Below, piece by piece: positions 1-8,335 of a stretch of 64,000 nt of DNA. Made by a program: the position numbers and the translations under genes. Source of the stretch: Magnetospirillum sp. 15-1. GTDB lineage: Bacteria > Pseudomonadota > Alphaproteobacteria > Rhodospirillales > Magnetospirillaceae. Below the pieces are notes generated by a model. The model was given only the letters and a program-made list of their open reading frames with translations, searched no databases and had not been told where the DNA came from. Every line of letters starts with the position of its first letter. Position 1 is the first letter of the stretch. The stretch covers positions 139,501 to 203,500 of the forward strand of contig NZ_FXXN01000022.1 in NCBI RefSeq assembly GCF_900184795.1, written 5' to 3'.

Positions 1-506
1 CCGACAAGATTCCGACCTTGAAGCCCGCCTTCCGCGAGGGCGGCACGGTGACGGCGGCCAATTCGTCCTCCATCTCGGACGGTGCCGCCGCTCTGGTGAT
101 GATGCGCCGCTCGGAAGCCGTCCGGCGCGGCCTCGCCCCCATGGCCACCATCTTGGGACACACCAACTTCGCCCAGGCCCCGGCCCTGTTCACCACCGCC
201 CCGGTGGGCGCCATCAAGGCGCTGCTGGACAAGGTGGGCTGCAAGGCCGGCGATATCGATCTGTGGGAGATCAACGAGGCCTTCGCCGTGGTCACCATGG
301 CGGCCATGCACGACTTGAAGCTCGACCACGAGCGGGTCAACGTCCATGGCGGCGCCTGCGCCCTGGGACACCCCATCGGCGCCTCGGGCGCCCGCATCAT
401 CGTCACCCTGATGGCGGCGCTGAAGACCTATGGCCTGAAGCGCGGCGTGGCCAGCCTGTGCATCGGCGGCGGCGAGGCCACCGCCATGATGGTGGAGCTG
501 GCCTAG
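1..506 (+). CDS. Acetyl-CoA acyltransferase (thiolase), 3' part
   Basis: C-terminal part of a thiolase; the 5' end lies outside the window and the frame is already open at base 3. The family makes or cleaves beta-ketoacyl-CoA (acetoacetyl-CoA formation or the last step of beta-oxidation). The second half of the fold is visible: an NEAFA segment, the conserved '[16 protein letters not shown]' block carrying the catalytic histidine, and a terminal '[10 protein letters not shown]' block carrying the second catalytic cysteine. The gene ends one base before the acyl-CoA dehydrogenase start, so the two are probably co-transcribed and act in fatty-acid, branched-chain amino-acid or polyhydroxyalkanoate metabolism. 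The exact substrate cannot be read from this fragment. Confidence 0.95.
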   Translation, partial: DKIPTLKPAFREGGTVTAANSSSISDGAAALVMMRRSEAVRRGLAPMATILGHTNFAQAPALFTTAPVGAIKALLDKVGCKAGDIDLWEINEAFAVVTMAAMHDLKLDHERVNVHGGACALGHPIGASGARIIVTLMAALKTYGLKRGVASLCIGGGEATAMMVELA

Positions 507-507
507 C

Positions 508-1644
508 ATGATCCCCACCGAGGAGCAGCAGTTGATCCGCGACATGGCGCGGAACTTCGCGAGAGAGAAGCTGGCCCCCAACGCCGCCCGCTGGGACCGC
601 GAGCACCTGTTCCCCAGAGACGCCATCGCCGAAATGGGCGAGTTGGGCTTCCTCGGCATGGTGGTGCCGCCCGAATGGGGCGGCGCCGGTACCGACTACG
701 TCTCCTACGCCATGGCGGTAATGGAGATCGCCGCCGGCTGCGGCCCGCTGTCGACCATCATGAGCGTGCACAACTCGGTGGGCTGCATGCCCATCCTCTC
801 CTACGGCACCGACGCCCAGAAGGAGGAGTTCCTGCGCCCCATGGCACGGGGCGAGACGCTGGGCTGCTTCTGCCTGACCGAGCCCGAGGCCGGTTCCGAC
901 GCCGCCTCGATCCGCACCAGGGCGCGCAAGGACGGCGACCGCTACATCATCAACGGCGCCAAGCAGTTCATCAGCACCGCCCGGAACGGCCAGGTGGCCA
1001 TCGTCTTCGCCGTCACCGATCCGCAGGCGGGCAAGCGCGGCATCTCGGCCTTCGTGGTGCCCACCGACACGCCCGGCTTCAACGTGGTCCGCGTCGAGGA
1101 CAAGCTGGGCCAGCACCTGTCCGACACCTGCCAACTGGCCTTCGAGGACATGGCCGTTCCCGCCGCCCGTCGCCTGGGCGAGGAGGGCGAGGGCCTGAAG
1201 ATCGCGCTCGCCAACCTGGAAGGCGGCCGCCTGGGCATCGCCGCGCAAAGCGTCGGCATGGCGCGCTCGGCCTTCGACCACGCCCTTGCCTACGCCCGCG
1301 AACGCAAGCAGTTCGGCAAGCCCATCTTCGAGCATCAGGCCGTGGCTTTCCGGCTGGCCGACATGGCGACCAAAATCGAGGTGGCCGAGCAGATGGTGCT
1401 GCACGCCGCCACCCTGCGCGATGCGGGGCGGCCGTGCCTCAAGGAGGCCTCCATGGCCAAGCTGTTCGCGTCCGAGATGGCGGAGCGCGTCTGCTCCGAC
1501 GCCATCCAGATTCATGGCGGCTATGGCTATCTCGCCGATTTCCCGGTGGAACGCATTTACCGCGACGTCCGGGTCTGTCAGATTTATGAAGGAACCAGCG
1601 ATATCCAGCGCCTGGTGATCTCTCGCGCCTTGGCGACGGAATAG
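508..1644 (+). CDS. Acyl-CoA dehydrogenase
   Basis: FAD-dependent acyl-CoA dehydrogenase of 378 residues, the usual length. It oxidises acyl-CoA to trans-2-enoyl-CoA and passes electrons to ETF. Visible family marks are the substrate/FAD loop '[13 protein letters not shown]' near residues 121-133, a '[10 protein letters not shown]' strand, the 'RKQFGKPI' helix, and a C-terminal '[19 protein letters not shown]' motif followed by 'YEGTSDIQ', where Glu361 sits at the catalytic-base position of the short/branched-chain class. It starts one base after the thiolase stop, so translation is likely coupled. The next gene (Usp) follows after 12 bp, consistent with one operon. Chain-length preference is not determinable. 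Confidence 0.96.
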   Translation: MIPTEEQQLIRDMARNFAREKLAPNAARWDREHLFPRDAIAEMGELGFLGMVVPPEWGGAGTDYVSYAMAVMEIAAGCGPLSTIMSVHNSVGCMPILSYGTDAQKEEFLRPMARGETLGCFCLTEPEAGSDAASIRTRARKDGDRYIINGAKQFISTARNGQVAIVFAVTDPQAGKRGISAFVVPTDTPGFNVVRVEDKLGQHLSDTCQLAFEDMAVPAARRLGEEGEGLKIALANLEGGRLGIAAQSVGMARSAFDHALAYARERKQFGKPIFEHQAVAFRLADMATKIEVAEQMVLHAATLRDAGRPCLKEASMAKLFASEMAERVCSDAIQIHGGYGYLADFPVERIYRDVRVCQIYEGTSDIQRLVISRALATE

Positions 1645-1656
1645 GGGAACAGGACC

Positions 1657-2472
1657 ATGAAAGACATCCTCGTCCACATCGACGACAGCGAGCGCTGCGC
1701 CGCCCGCCTGGACATCGCCATCGGTCTGGCCAAGAGCTTCGACGCCCGCCTGACCGGACTGTTCGCCCGGACCGAAAGCCATCGCCCCAGCGCCGTCGCC
1801 CACAAGGCCAGCGACCAACTGGTCCAGGCCCGCGACGCCGCCAAGGAAAAGTTCAACGCCGCCTGTGCCGCCGTAGGCGTCAGGTCCCGCTGGTGGCAAC
1901 TGGCCCACGGCGAGCCCGGCCACGTGGTCAGCGAGACCATGTTCTGCGCCCGCTATGCCGATCTGGTGGTGATGGGCCAGACCGAGGCCAAGAGCAAGCT
2001 GGTGCCCGAGGAAATGATCGAGCACGTCATCCTGCATTGCGGCCGTCCGGTGCTGGTCATCCCCCATACCGGCAGCTTCCCCACCGTGGGCGAGCGTATC
2101 GCCCTGGCCTGGAACGCCGGCAAGGAAGCGGTCCGCGCCCTCAACGACGCCAAGCCGCTGATGCGAAATGCCAAGTCGGTGACCGTGCTCAGCCTGCGCG
2201 GCCCCTCGGACGAAGGCTCCAACGCCATGGGCGAGGTGCCCCAGGTGGATATCCTCGACCATCTGGCCGCCTGCGGCATCAGCGCCAGCGCCGAGCGGCT
2301 GGCCGGCGAGCATATCGGCAAGATGGACATGCTGCTGTCGCGCCTGTGCGACCTGGGTGCCGATCTGGTGGTCATGGGGGCGCACGGCCATTACGGCCTG
2401 TCGCTGAAGCGCGGCACCGGCACCCGCTACGTGCTGGCCCACATGACCGTGCCGGTGCTGATGAGCAATTGA
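1657..2472 (+). CDS. Tandem universal stress protein (UspA family)
   Basis: 271-residue cytoplasmic protein made of two Usp domains, about residues 1-145 and 150-271. Each begins with the typical beta strand ('KDILVHIDDSE' and 'RIALAWNAGKEA'). The C-terminal domain ends in a 'GADLVVMGAHGHYGLS' segment, which is the nucleotide-loop region of the family. The N-terminal copy has 'VVMGQTEAKS' instead and probably has no ATP loop. Tandem Usp proteins are associated with stress, stationary phase and low-oxygen states. Its stop codon overlaps the next start (TGATG), so the thioesterase gene is translationally coupled to it. Confidence 0.93.
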   Translation: MKDILVHIDDSERCAARLDIAIGLAKSFDARLTGLFARTESHRPSAVAHKASDQLVQARDAAKEKFNAACAAVGVRSRWWQLAHGEPGHVVSETMFCARYADLVVMGQTEAKSKLVPEEMIEHVILHCGRPVLVIPHTGSFPTVGERIALAWNAGKEAVRALNDAKPLMRNAKSVTVLSLRGPSDEGSNAMGEVPQVDILDHLAACGISASAERLAGEHIGKMDMLLSRLCDLGADLVVMGAHGHYGLSLKRGTGTRYVLAHMTVPVLMSN

Positions 2473-2924
2473 TGACCCATTTCAAGCCCAAGGACCCCGA
2501 TTACCGCCAAAAGGTGGAGGCCAGCTTCGCCCGGCAGGCGTTCCTGGCCACCATCGGGGCCCGCATGACGGAGTTGGAGCCGGGACACTGCACCCTGGAG
2601 ATGCCCACCCGTCCCGATCTGTGCCAGCAGCACGGCTTCGTCCATGCCGGCGCCACCACCACCCTGGCCGACACCGCCGCCGGCTACGCCGCCTTTTCCC
2701 TGATGCCGGCCGGCTCGGCGGTGCTGACCACCGAGTTCAAGGTCAACCTGCTCAGCCCGGCCAAGGGTGAAAAGCTGGTGGCCCGCGCCCAGGTTCTGAA
2801 GCCCGGCCGCACCCTGGTCGTGGTGCGCTCCGACGTCTACGGCGTCGAGGACGGCAAGGAGACCCTGGCGGCTACCATGCTGGCCACCATGATCTGCCTG
2901 GCGGGTGCCTCCGACCCGGTCTGA
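2472..2924 (+). CDS. PaaI-type hotdog-fold acyl-CoA thioesterase
   Basis: 150-residue single hotdog domain of the PaaI/YdiI thioesterase group, which hydrolyses acyl- or aroyl-CoA thioesters. The diagnostic block is 'QQHGFVHAGATTTLADTAAG' at residues 50-70: the HGFVHAG turn followed by the helix with the catalytic acidic residue (D66 by count). A beta sheet rich in small residues follows. The chosen start is the ATG overlapping the Usp stop. The open frame extends far upstream, but only inside the Usp gene. Position after thiolase, dehydrogenase and Usp suggests CoA recycling or release of dead-end thioesters in the same pathway. Confidence 0.9.
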   Translation: MTHFKPKDPDYRQKVEASFARQAFLATIGARMTELEPGHCTLEMPTRPDLCQQHGFVHAGATTTLADTAAGYAAFSLMPAGSAVLTTEFKVNLLSPAKGEKLVARAQVLKPGRTLVVVRSDVYGVEDGKETLAATMLATMICLAGASDPV

Positions 2925-2949
2925 TTTCCCCCATCGCCGGAGAGACGCC

Positions 2950-3525
2950 ATGCCCCAGCCCGATCATATCGTCCGCATCGCCCTGCCCGAGGCGAGGGAC
3001 TATCCCGAGGACATCGCCGCCTATTTCGCCAAGTGCGACGAGAAGCTGGGCATGCGGCCCAACGTGCTGCAGGCCTATACGGCGCGGCCCGAGAAGTTCC
3101 GCACCTTCTCGCGCTTCTACAACCAGCTGATGCTGGCCGAGGATTCCGGCCTTTCCAAGCTGGAGCGCGAGATGATCGCCGTGGTCGTCTCGTCGGCCAA
3201 CCGCTGTTACTACTGCCTGGTGGCCCATGGGCAGGCGCTGCGCCAGTTGTCCGACGACCCGCAACTGGGCGAAATGCTGGTGATGAACTATCGGGTGGCG
3301 GAGCTTTCCATCCGCCAGCGGACCATGCTGGATTACGCCTGGAAGCTGACCAAGACTCCCCACGACATCGCCGAGGCCGACCGTGCGGCGTTGCGCGAGG
3401 CGGGCTTTTCCGATGCCGACATTTTCGACATCACCGACACCGCCGCCTTCTTCAATTACACCAACCGCATGGCCCACGGGCTGGACATGATGCCCAATCC
3501 CGAATACCACGGGATGAACCGCTGA
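2950..3525 (+). CDS. AhpD-like peroxidase-related protein (carboxymuconolactone decarboxylase fold)
   Basis: 191-residue all-helical AhpD/CMD-fold protein. The redox motif is 'CYYCLVAHG', a CxxC with the downstream histidine typical of AhpD-like alkylhydroperoxidase subunits. Flanking sequence ('SKLEREMIAVVVSSANR' before it) and overall length match the 'uncharacterised peroxidase-related enzyme' subfamily. The start follows a GGAGAGACGCC ribosome-binding stretch. It is 25 bp downstream of the thioesterase and probably ends the same operon. The role in peroxide reduction is inferred from fold and motif only; physiological reductant and substrate are unknown. Confidence 0.9.
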   Translation: MPQPDHIVRIALPEARDYPEDIAAYFAKCDEKLGMRPNVLQAYTARPEKFRTFSRFYNQLMLAEDSGLSKLEREMIAVVVSSANRCYYCLVAHGQALRQLSDDPQLGEMLVMNYRVAELSIRQRTMLDYAWKLTKTPHDIAEADRAALREAGFSDADIFDITDTAAFFNYTNRMAHGLDMMPNPEYHGMNR

Positions 3526-3559
3526 GTTTTCCCGAGGGCGCCATGAAGATGCGGATGCC

Positions 3560-5047
3560 ATGAAGATACGGATAATCGTTGCCGTCCTGGCCTGCTTGGT
3601 CGGGACCGGTCAGGCCATGGCGGAGCAGGTCCGCCTGACCTTCCTGCACGTCAACGATATCTACGAATACCGGCCCGTCGAGGGCAAGGGCGGGCTGGCC
3701 GAACTGCTCTCCGTGCTGGAGCGCGAGCGCGGCCGCAATCCCAACCCGGTGTTCACCTTCGGCGGCGACCTGCTCAGCCCTTCGCTGGCGTCCAACATCA
3801 CCAAGGGCGCCCATATGGTGGAGTTCTTCAACGCGCTGGCTCCGGTGGCCGCCGTGCCCGGCAACCATGAGTTCGATTTCGGCACCGGGAACTTCGTCAC
3901 CCAGATCAAGGCCTCCACCTTCCCCTGGGTCGGCTCCAACATCGAGGGCGTGGCGGGGGTCAAGCCTTCGCTGCTGGTCGAGATCGGCGGGGTCAAGGTC
4001 GGCTTTCTGGGCGTGCTGACCAAGGCCACCTCCCGCATGTCCACCACCCAGGGCGCCACCTTCACCGACGAACGCACCGCCGCCGAGGCCACCGCCCGCC
4101 AGTTGCGCGCCCAGGGCGCCGAACTGGTGGTGGCGCTCACCCACCAGGATCTGGAGGATGACCGCAAGCTGGCCAATGGAGTGAAGGGGATCGACCTGGT
4201 GCTGGGCGGCCACGATCACGATCCCATCAGCTTCCTGGAGAACGGCCCGCTGGTGCTGAAAGCCGGCCATGACGCCCATTGGCTCGGCATGGTGGACCTG
4301 ATGGTCGACCGCCCCGATGCCGGCAAGACCGGCCCGACCTCCGTCACCACCGAGGGCTGGCGCTTCCTGCCGGTGACCGGCGTGGCGCCCGCTCCCGCCC
4401 TGGCCGGCGTGGTGGGCAAGACCGACGCCCTGATGGGCGAGGCGCTGGACGCCCCCCTTGCCACGCTGGCCACCGCCATGGACAGCCGCACCACCACGGT
4501 GCGGGGCGACGAGGCGGCCATCGGCAATCTGGTGGCCGACGCCCTTCGCGCCCATTTCGGCGCCGACATGGCCCTGATCAACGGCGGCGGCCTGCGCGGC
4601 AACCGCCAGTACCAGCCGGGATCGAGCCTGACGCGGCGCGACCTGCTGTCCGAGATGCCGTTCGGCAACACGGTGATGATGGTGGAGATCAGCGGCGCCC
4701 AATTGCTGAGCGTGCTGGAATACACCCTGTCGGCGGTGGAGGCCAAGGCGGGCCGTTTCCCCCAGGTGTCCGGCCTGTCCGTCACCTATGATTCCACCAG
4801 GCCGGCCGGTCGGCGCATCGTCCTGGCCCAGATCGGCGGCAAGCCGGTCGAACCCAAGCGCCCCTACCGCCTCGCCACCACCGATTATCTGGCGGGCGGC
4901 GGCGACGGCTATCAGGCTCTCAGGGAGGGCAAGGTACTGGTCAACGCCGAGGCCGCGCCGCTGCTGGTCAACGTGGTCAGCGACTACGTCGCCGCCAGGG
5001 GCACCGTCTCCCCCAAGGTCGAGGGCCGCGTGGTGGCGGTGCGCTGA
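3560..5047 (+). CDS. Exported bifunctional metallophosphatase / 5'-nucleotidase (UshA family)
   Basis: 495-residue periplasmic enzyme with a Sec signal peptide (residues 1-22, cleavage after 'GQAMA'). The N-terminal calcineurin-like domain shows 'FGGDLL', 'VPGNHEFDFG', 'THQD' and 'GGHDHD' metal-binding blocks. The C-terminal nucleotide-binding domain shows 'INGGGLRGN' and 'YLAGGGDGYQ'. The first metal motif is 'NDIYEY' rather than NDxH, so the usual first histidine is replaced. A similar change occurs in part of the family (from memory). Likely role: nucleotide hydrolysis for phosphate and nucleoside scavenging. Two upstream in-frame-like ATGs (3543, 3555) are in other frames or give no signal peptide. 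Confidence 0.93.
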   Translation: MKIRIIVAVLACLVGTGQAMAEQVRLTFLHVNDIYEYRPVEGKGGLAELLSVLERERGRNPNPVFTFGGDLLSPSLASNITKGAHMVEFFNALAPVAAVPGNHEFDFGTGNFVTQIKASTFPWVGSNIEGVAGVKPSLLVEIGGVKVGFLGVLTKATSRMSTTQGATFTDERTAAEATARQLRAQGAELVVALTHQDLEDDRKLANGVKGIDLVLGGHDHDPISFLENGPLVLKAGHDAHWLGMVDLMVDRPDAGKTGPTSVTTEGWRFLPVTGVAPAPALAGVVGKTDALMGEALDAPLATLATAMDSRTTTVRGDEAAIGNLVADALRAHFGADMALINGGGLRGNRQYQPGSSLTRRDLLSEMPFGNTVMMVEISGAQLLSVLEYTLSAVEAKAGRFPQVSGLSVTYDSTRPAGRRIVLAQIGGKPVEPKRPYRLATTDYLAGGGDGYQALREGKVLVNAEAAPLLVNVVSDYVAARGTVSPKVEGRVVAVR

Positions 5048-5102
5048 GGTGCCCGCCACAGCACGCCTTGTGCACCAATCGTTCCCCCTGTAGTCTCCGG
5101 CC

Positions 5103-7862
5103 ATGTCTGCGCCGTCCCGCATATTGCTGCCCCATGTTCCGGTGCTGGTCGCCGGGGTCCGGGGCGCGGTGGCGCTGGAGCCCGACGGCGAGTTCCGCCG
5201 CCTGAGCCGTAACGAGGCGGCGCGCTATGCCCGCAACGAGAGCCCGCTGGTCTGTCACGGTCCGGCCGTGGCGGCGCGCCTCGGAATCGAGGATTTCCTG
5301 CGCCTCGACATCCTGGAACTGTTCGCCTTCGTGCGTCCCGCCCGTTTCTGCCTGCCGACGCCGCGCGGATTGGCCGATGCCATGGGCTTGGCTCATCCCG
5401 CCGATCTGGAGGACGAGGCCGAGGCGCTGATGACCTCGGTGCGCCGTCTGCTGGAGGAATTGGCGGCCCGCACCAATGCCGACACCGCCGCCAGGGCCAT
5501 CGACACCCGTGGCCTCGCCTGGATGATGGCCCGTGGCGGCTGGGGCTGGGGCAACGCGGTGCTGGCGGCATTGGGGGTGCAGGGCGATTCGGGGCGGGGC
5601 GGCGGTGCCCTGCGGGTCTGGGACCGCCTGCCGGAATGGAGCGAATACGCCCCCGAGCCGCCGCCCGGCAACATTCCCGTCGATCCGGCCGAGACCCGCG
5701 CCCGCCTTGCCCAGATGCTGGGCGACGGCGCCGAGCAGCGTCCCACCCAGGCCGATTACGCTTCCGCCGTCAGCCGCGCCTTCCAGCCGCGCGAGGCCGA
5801 GGGCCATCCCCATCTGGTGCTGGCCGAGGCCGGCACCGGCACCGGCAAGACGCTGGGCTACATCGCCCCCGCCGGGCTGTGGGCCGAGAAGAACGGCGCA
5901 CCGGTATGGATCTCCACCCACACCCGCAATTTGCAGCGCCAGCTGGACGGCGAGCTGGACCGCCTGTTCCCCAACGCCGCCGACAAGGCGCGCAAGGTGG
6001 TGATCCGCAAGGGCCGCGAGAACTACGCCTGCCTGCTGAACTACGAGGAGATGGTCGGGCGCAACCGCAACCAGGATATGGCGGCGGTGGGCCTGATGGC
6101 CCGCTGGCTTCTCGCCACCCGCGACGGCGACATGGTGGGCGGCGATTTCCCCGGCTGGCTGGTCGAGGTGCTGGGCCGCGCCCGCACGCTGGGCATCGCC
6201 GACCGCCGGGGCGAGTGCATCTTCTCGGCCTGCCCCCATTACCGCAAATGCTTCATCGAGCGCGCCGTGCGCCGGGCGCGCCGCGCCGACATCGTGGTCG
6301 CCAACCACGCCTTGGTGATGATCCAGGCGGCCCTGGGCGGGCTGGACGACGGCGCCCAGCCGACCCGGCTGGTCTTCGACGAGGGCCATCACGTTTTTGA
6401 CGCCGCCGATGCCGCCTTTTCCGCCCACCTGACCGGCATGGAAGCCGCCGAGGTGCGGCGCTGGATTCTGGGGCCGGAGGGCGAGGCCTCGAGCCGCTCG
6501 CGCGCCCGTGGGCTGCACCGCCGCGCCGAGGATCTGGTGGGCGGATCGGAAGAGGCCATCCAGTCCCTCGACGCCGCCCTGGCCGCCGCCCGCGCCCTGC
6601 CCGGCCCCGGCTGGCTGGTGCGCATCACCGAGGGCGAGCCCCAGGGGCCGGCGGAGGCCTTCCTCGGCCTGCTGCGCCGTCAGGTCTATGCCCGCGCCGC
6701 CCATCCCGATTCCCCCTACAGCCTGGAGACCGAGACCACCGCCCCGGTGGAGGGGCTGGCCGAGGCGGCGGGTGCCCTGGCCGCCGCCCTGGGGCGCGTC
6801 GCCCTGCCGCTGCAGGTGCTGGCCAAATCCCTGGCCGCCCTGCTGGACGACGAGGCCGCCGAGCTGGAATCCGCCACGCGGTCGCGCATCGAGGGCATCT
6901 GCCGTTCCATCGAACGCCGGGTGCTGATGCCGCTGGCCGGGTGGAAGGGCATGCTGGACGGGATTGTTCAGGGAGGCGGGGTCACCGACCACAATTACAT
7001 CGATTGGTTCTCCGTCGACAGGTTCGACGGCCGCGACATGGACGTGGGCATGCACCGCCACTGGATCGACCCGACCCGGCCCTTCGCCAAGGCGGTGGTC
7101 GAGCCGGCCCACGGCATCGTCATCACCTCGGCGACGCTGAAGGACGGGTCGGGCGACGTGGAGACCGACTGGCGGGCCGCCGAGCGGCGCACCGGCGCCA
7201 TCCATCTGCAATCGGCGCCGGTCCGCGCCGAGGTGGCCTCGCCCTTCGACTATCCCGCCCGCACCAAGGTGCTGATCGTCACCGACGTGCGCAAGGACGA
7301 CATGGATCAGGTGGCGGCGGCCTATCGCGAGCTGTTCCTGGCGGCCGGCGGCGGGGCGCTGGGCCTGTTCACCGCCATCTCGCGCCTGAAAGCGGTGCAC
7401 AAGCGCATCAGCGCCCCGCTCGAGGATGCCGGCCTGCCGCTGCTGGCCCAGCATCTGGACAACATGGATACCTCGACCCTGGTGGATATCTTCCGCGCCG
7501 AGGAGCATTCGTGCCTGCTGGGTACGGACGCGGTCCGGGACGGCGTCGACGTGCCCGGCCGCTCGCTGCATCTGATCGTCTTCGACCGGGTGCCATGGCC
7601 GCGCCCCGACATCCTGCACAAGGCGCGGCGCGCCGAGTTCGGCGGCCGCGCCTATGACGACATGATCACCCGTCTGCGCCTCAAGCAGGCCTTTGGCCGG
7701 CTGGTGCGCCGCGCCGACGACCGGGGCGTCTTCGTCCTGCTGGACCCCATGATGCCGTCACGGCTGTTCGGCGCCTTCCCCTCCGGGGTCGAGCCGGTCA
7801 AGGTCGGTCTGGCCGAGGCGGTGCGCCAATGCCGCGATCTGCTGAGGCCGGCAGGAGCATAA
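5103..7862 (+). CDS. DinG/XPD-type superfamily 2 DNA helicase with FeS cysteines
   Basis: 919-residue ATP-dependent helicase. Walker A is 'AEAGTGTGKT' near residue 241; the DEAH-box equivalent is 'FDEGHH' near residue 426. Between them lie four cysteines in 'NYAC', 'GEC', 'SAC' and 'RKC' contexts, matching the 4Fe-4S cluster spacing of DinG, XPD and Rad3. C-terminal motifs are 'GTDAVRDGVDVPG' and 'QAFGRLVRR' (motif VI). About 230 residues precede Walker A and have no recognised domain. DinG-like enzymes unwind 5'-3' and resolve R-loops and G4 structures. The gene stands alone after the 5'-nucleotidase, with an AT-rich stretch downstream. Confidence 0.92.
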   Translation: MSAPSRILLPHVPVLVAGVRGAVALEPDGEFRRLSRNEAARYARNESPLVCHGPAVAARLGIEDFLRLDILELFAFVRPARFCLPTPRGLADAMGLAHPADLEDEAEALMTSVRRLLEELAARTNADTAARAIDTRGLAWMMARGGWGWGNAVLAALGVQGDSGRGGGALRVWDRLPEWSEYAPEPPPGNIPVDPAETRARLAQMLGDGAEQRPTQADYASAVSRAFQPREAEGHPHLVLAEAGTGTGKTLGYIAPAGLWAEKNGAPVWISTHTRNLQRQLDGELDRLFPNAADKARKVVIRKGRENYACLLNYEEMVGRNRNQDMAAVGLMARWLLATRDGDMVGGDFPGWLVEVLGRARTLGIADRRGECIFSACPHYRKCFIERAVRRARRADIVVANHALVMIQAALGGLDDGAQPTRLVFDEGHHVFDAADAAFSAHLTGMEAAEVRRWILGPEGEASSRSRARGLHRRAEDLVGGSEEAIQSLDAALAAARALPGPGWLVRITEGEPQGPAEAFLGLLRRQVYARAAHPDSPYSLETETTAPVEGLAEAAGALAAALGRVALPLQVLAKSLAALLDDEAAELESATRSRIEGICRSIERRVLMPLAGWKGMLDGIVQGGGVTDHNYIDWFSVDRFDGRDMDVGMHRHWIDPTRPFAKAVVEPAHGIVITSATLKDGSGDVETDWRAAERRTGAIHLQSAPVRAEVASPFDYPARTKVLIVTDVRKDDMDQVAAAYRELFLAAGGGALGLFTAISRLKAVHKRISAPLEDAGLPLLAQHLDNMDTSTLVDIFRAEEHSCLLGTDAVRDGVDVPGRSLHLIVFDRVPWPRPDILHKARRAEFGGRAYDDMITRLRLKQAFGRLVRRADDRGVFVLLDPMMPSRLFGAFPSGVEPVKVGLAEAVRQCRDLLRPAGA

Positions 7863-8022
7863 AATTTTATGTAAATATGCTCGACTTTTTTCCTAATTCA
7901 TAAGTATTATTTTCTACTCCTATTGAATAGATCTTTATTCGAAGCACACCCCTAGGTATAATCCTCCTTATGAACCGAGCGACAAGAATGCCTGCTCGGA
8001 ATATTGGCGAGACGAGGCGTCC

Positions 8023-8241
8023 ATGACGCTGCGAACCCCAGACTGCAATTTCCGATTGGTCTCGGACACCGGACAGAAATTGATCGACGCCTCGAACTCG
8101 GATGCGCTGGTCAACTTCACCCGCGAGATTCTGGCCTGTCCCCGCCTGCGAATCTGCGAGTTCGGCGATTACTGCACCATCCTCAGCGCATCGCTGCTGG
8201 CCGAACACGGCCGCCACCCTCACGATTTAATTCCAGGCTGA
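8023..8241 (+). CDS. Hypothetical protein, 72 aa
   Basis: Short open frame starting at an ATG in the gap between the helicase and the hemerythrin gene. The product (MTLRTPDC...) is soluble, has four cysteines, and matches no family known to me. Upstream lies an AT-rich 150-bp stretch (7863-8010), unlike the surrounding DNA and plausible as a promoter region. No strong Shine-Dalgarno is seen. It could be a real small gene or the remnant of a longer one. An overlapping 95-codon frame (8004-8291) is the alternative reading and looks less protein-like. Confidence 0.4.
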   Translation: MTLRTPDCNFRLVSDTGQKLIDASNSDALVNFTREILACPRLRICEFGDYCTILSASLLAEHGRHPHDLIPG

Positions 8242-8335
8242 CTTTCGCCCTATCACCGTTGACAACCATGCCTAAAGTCACATCTGATTAAAGGTGGGAA
8301 TTGGCCTTTGGCATGTATGCAGGGCGGGGGCGGGA

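Noticed and set aside
403-2442. 679-codon open frame on the minus strand
   Set aside because: Antisense shadow of acyl-CoA dehydrogenase and Usp genes; His/Gly/Gln-rich low-order product, as expected from high-GC third positions.
4977-7619. 880-codon minus-strand frame
   Set aside because: Antisense to the helicase, which has full motif sets; product shows no domain pattern.
8004-8291. 95-codon frame overlapping the 72-aa ORF
   Set aside because: Less protein-like, runs into the hemerythrin leader; at most one of the two can be real.
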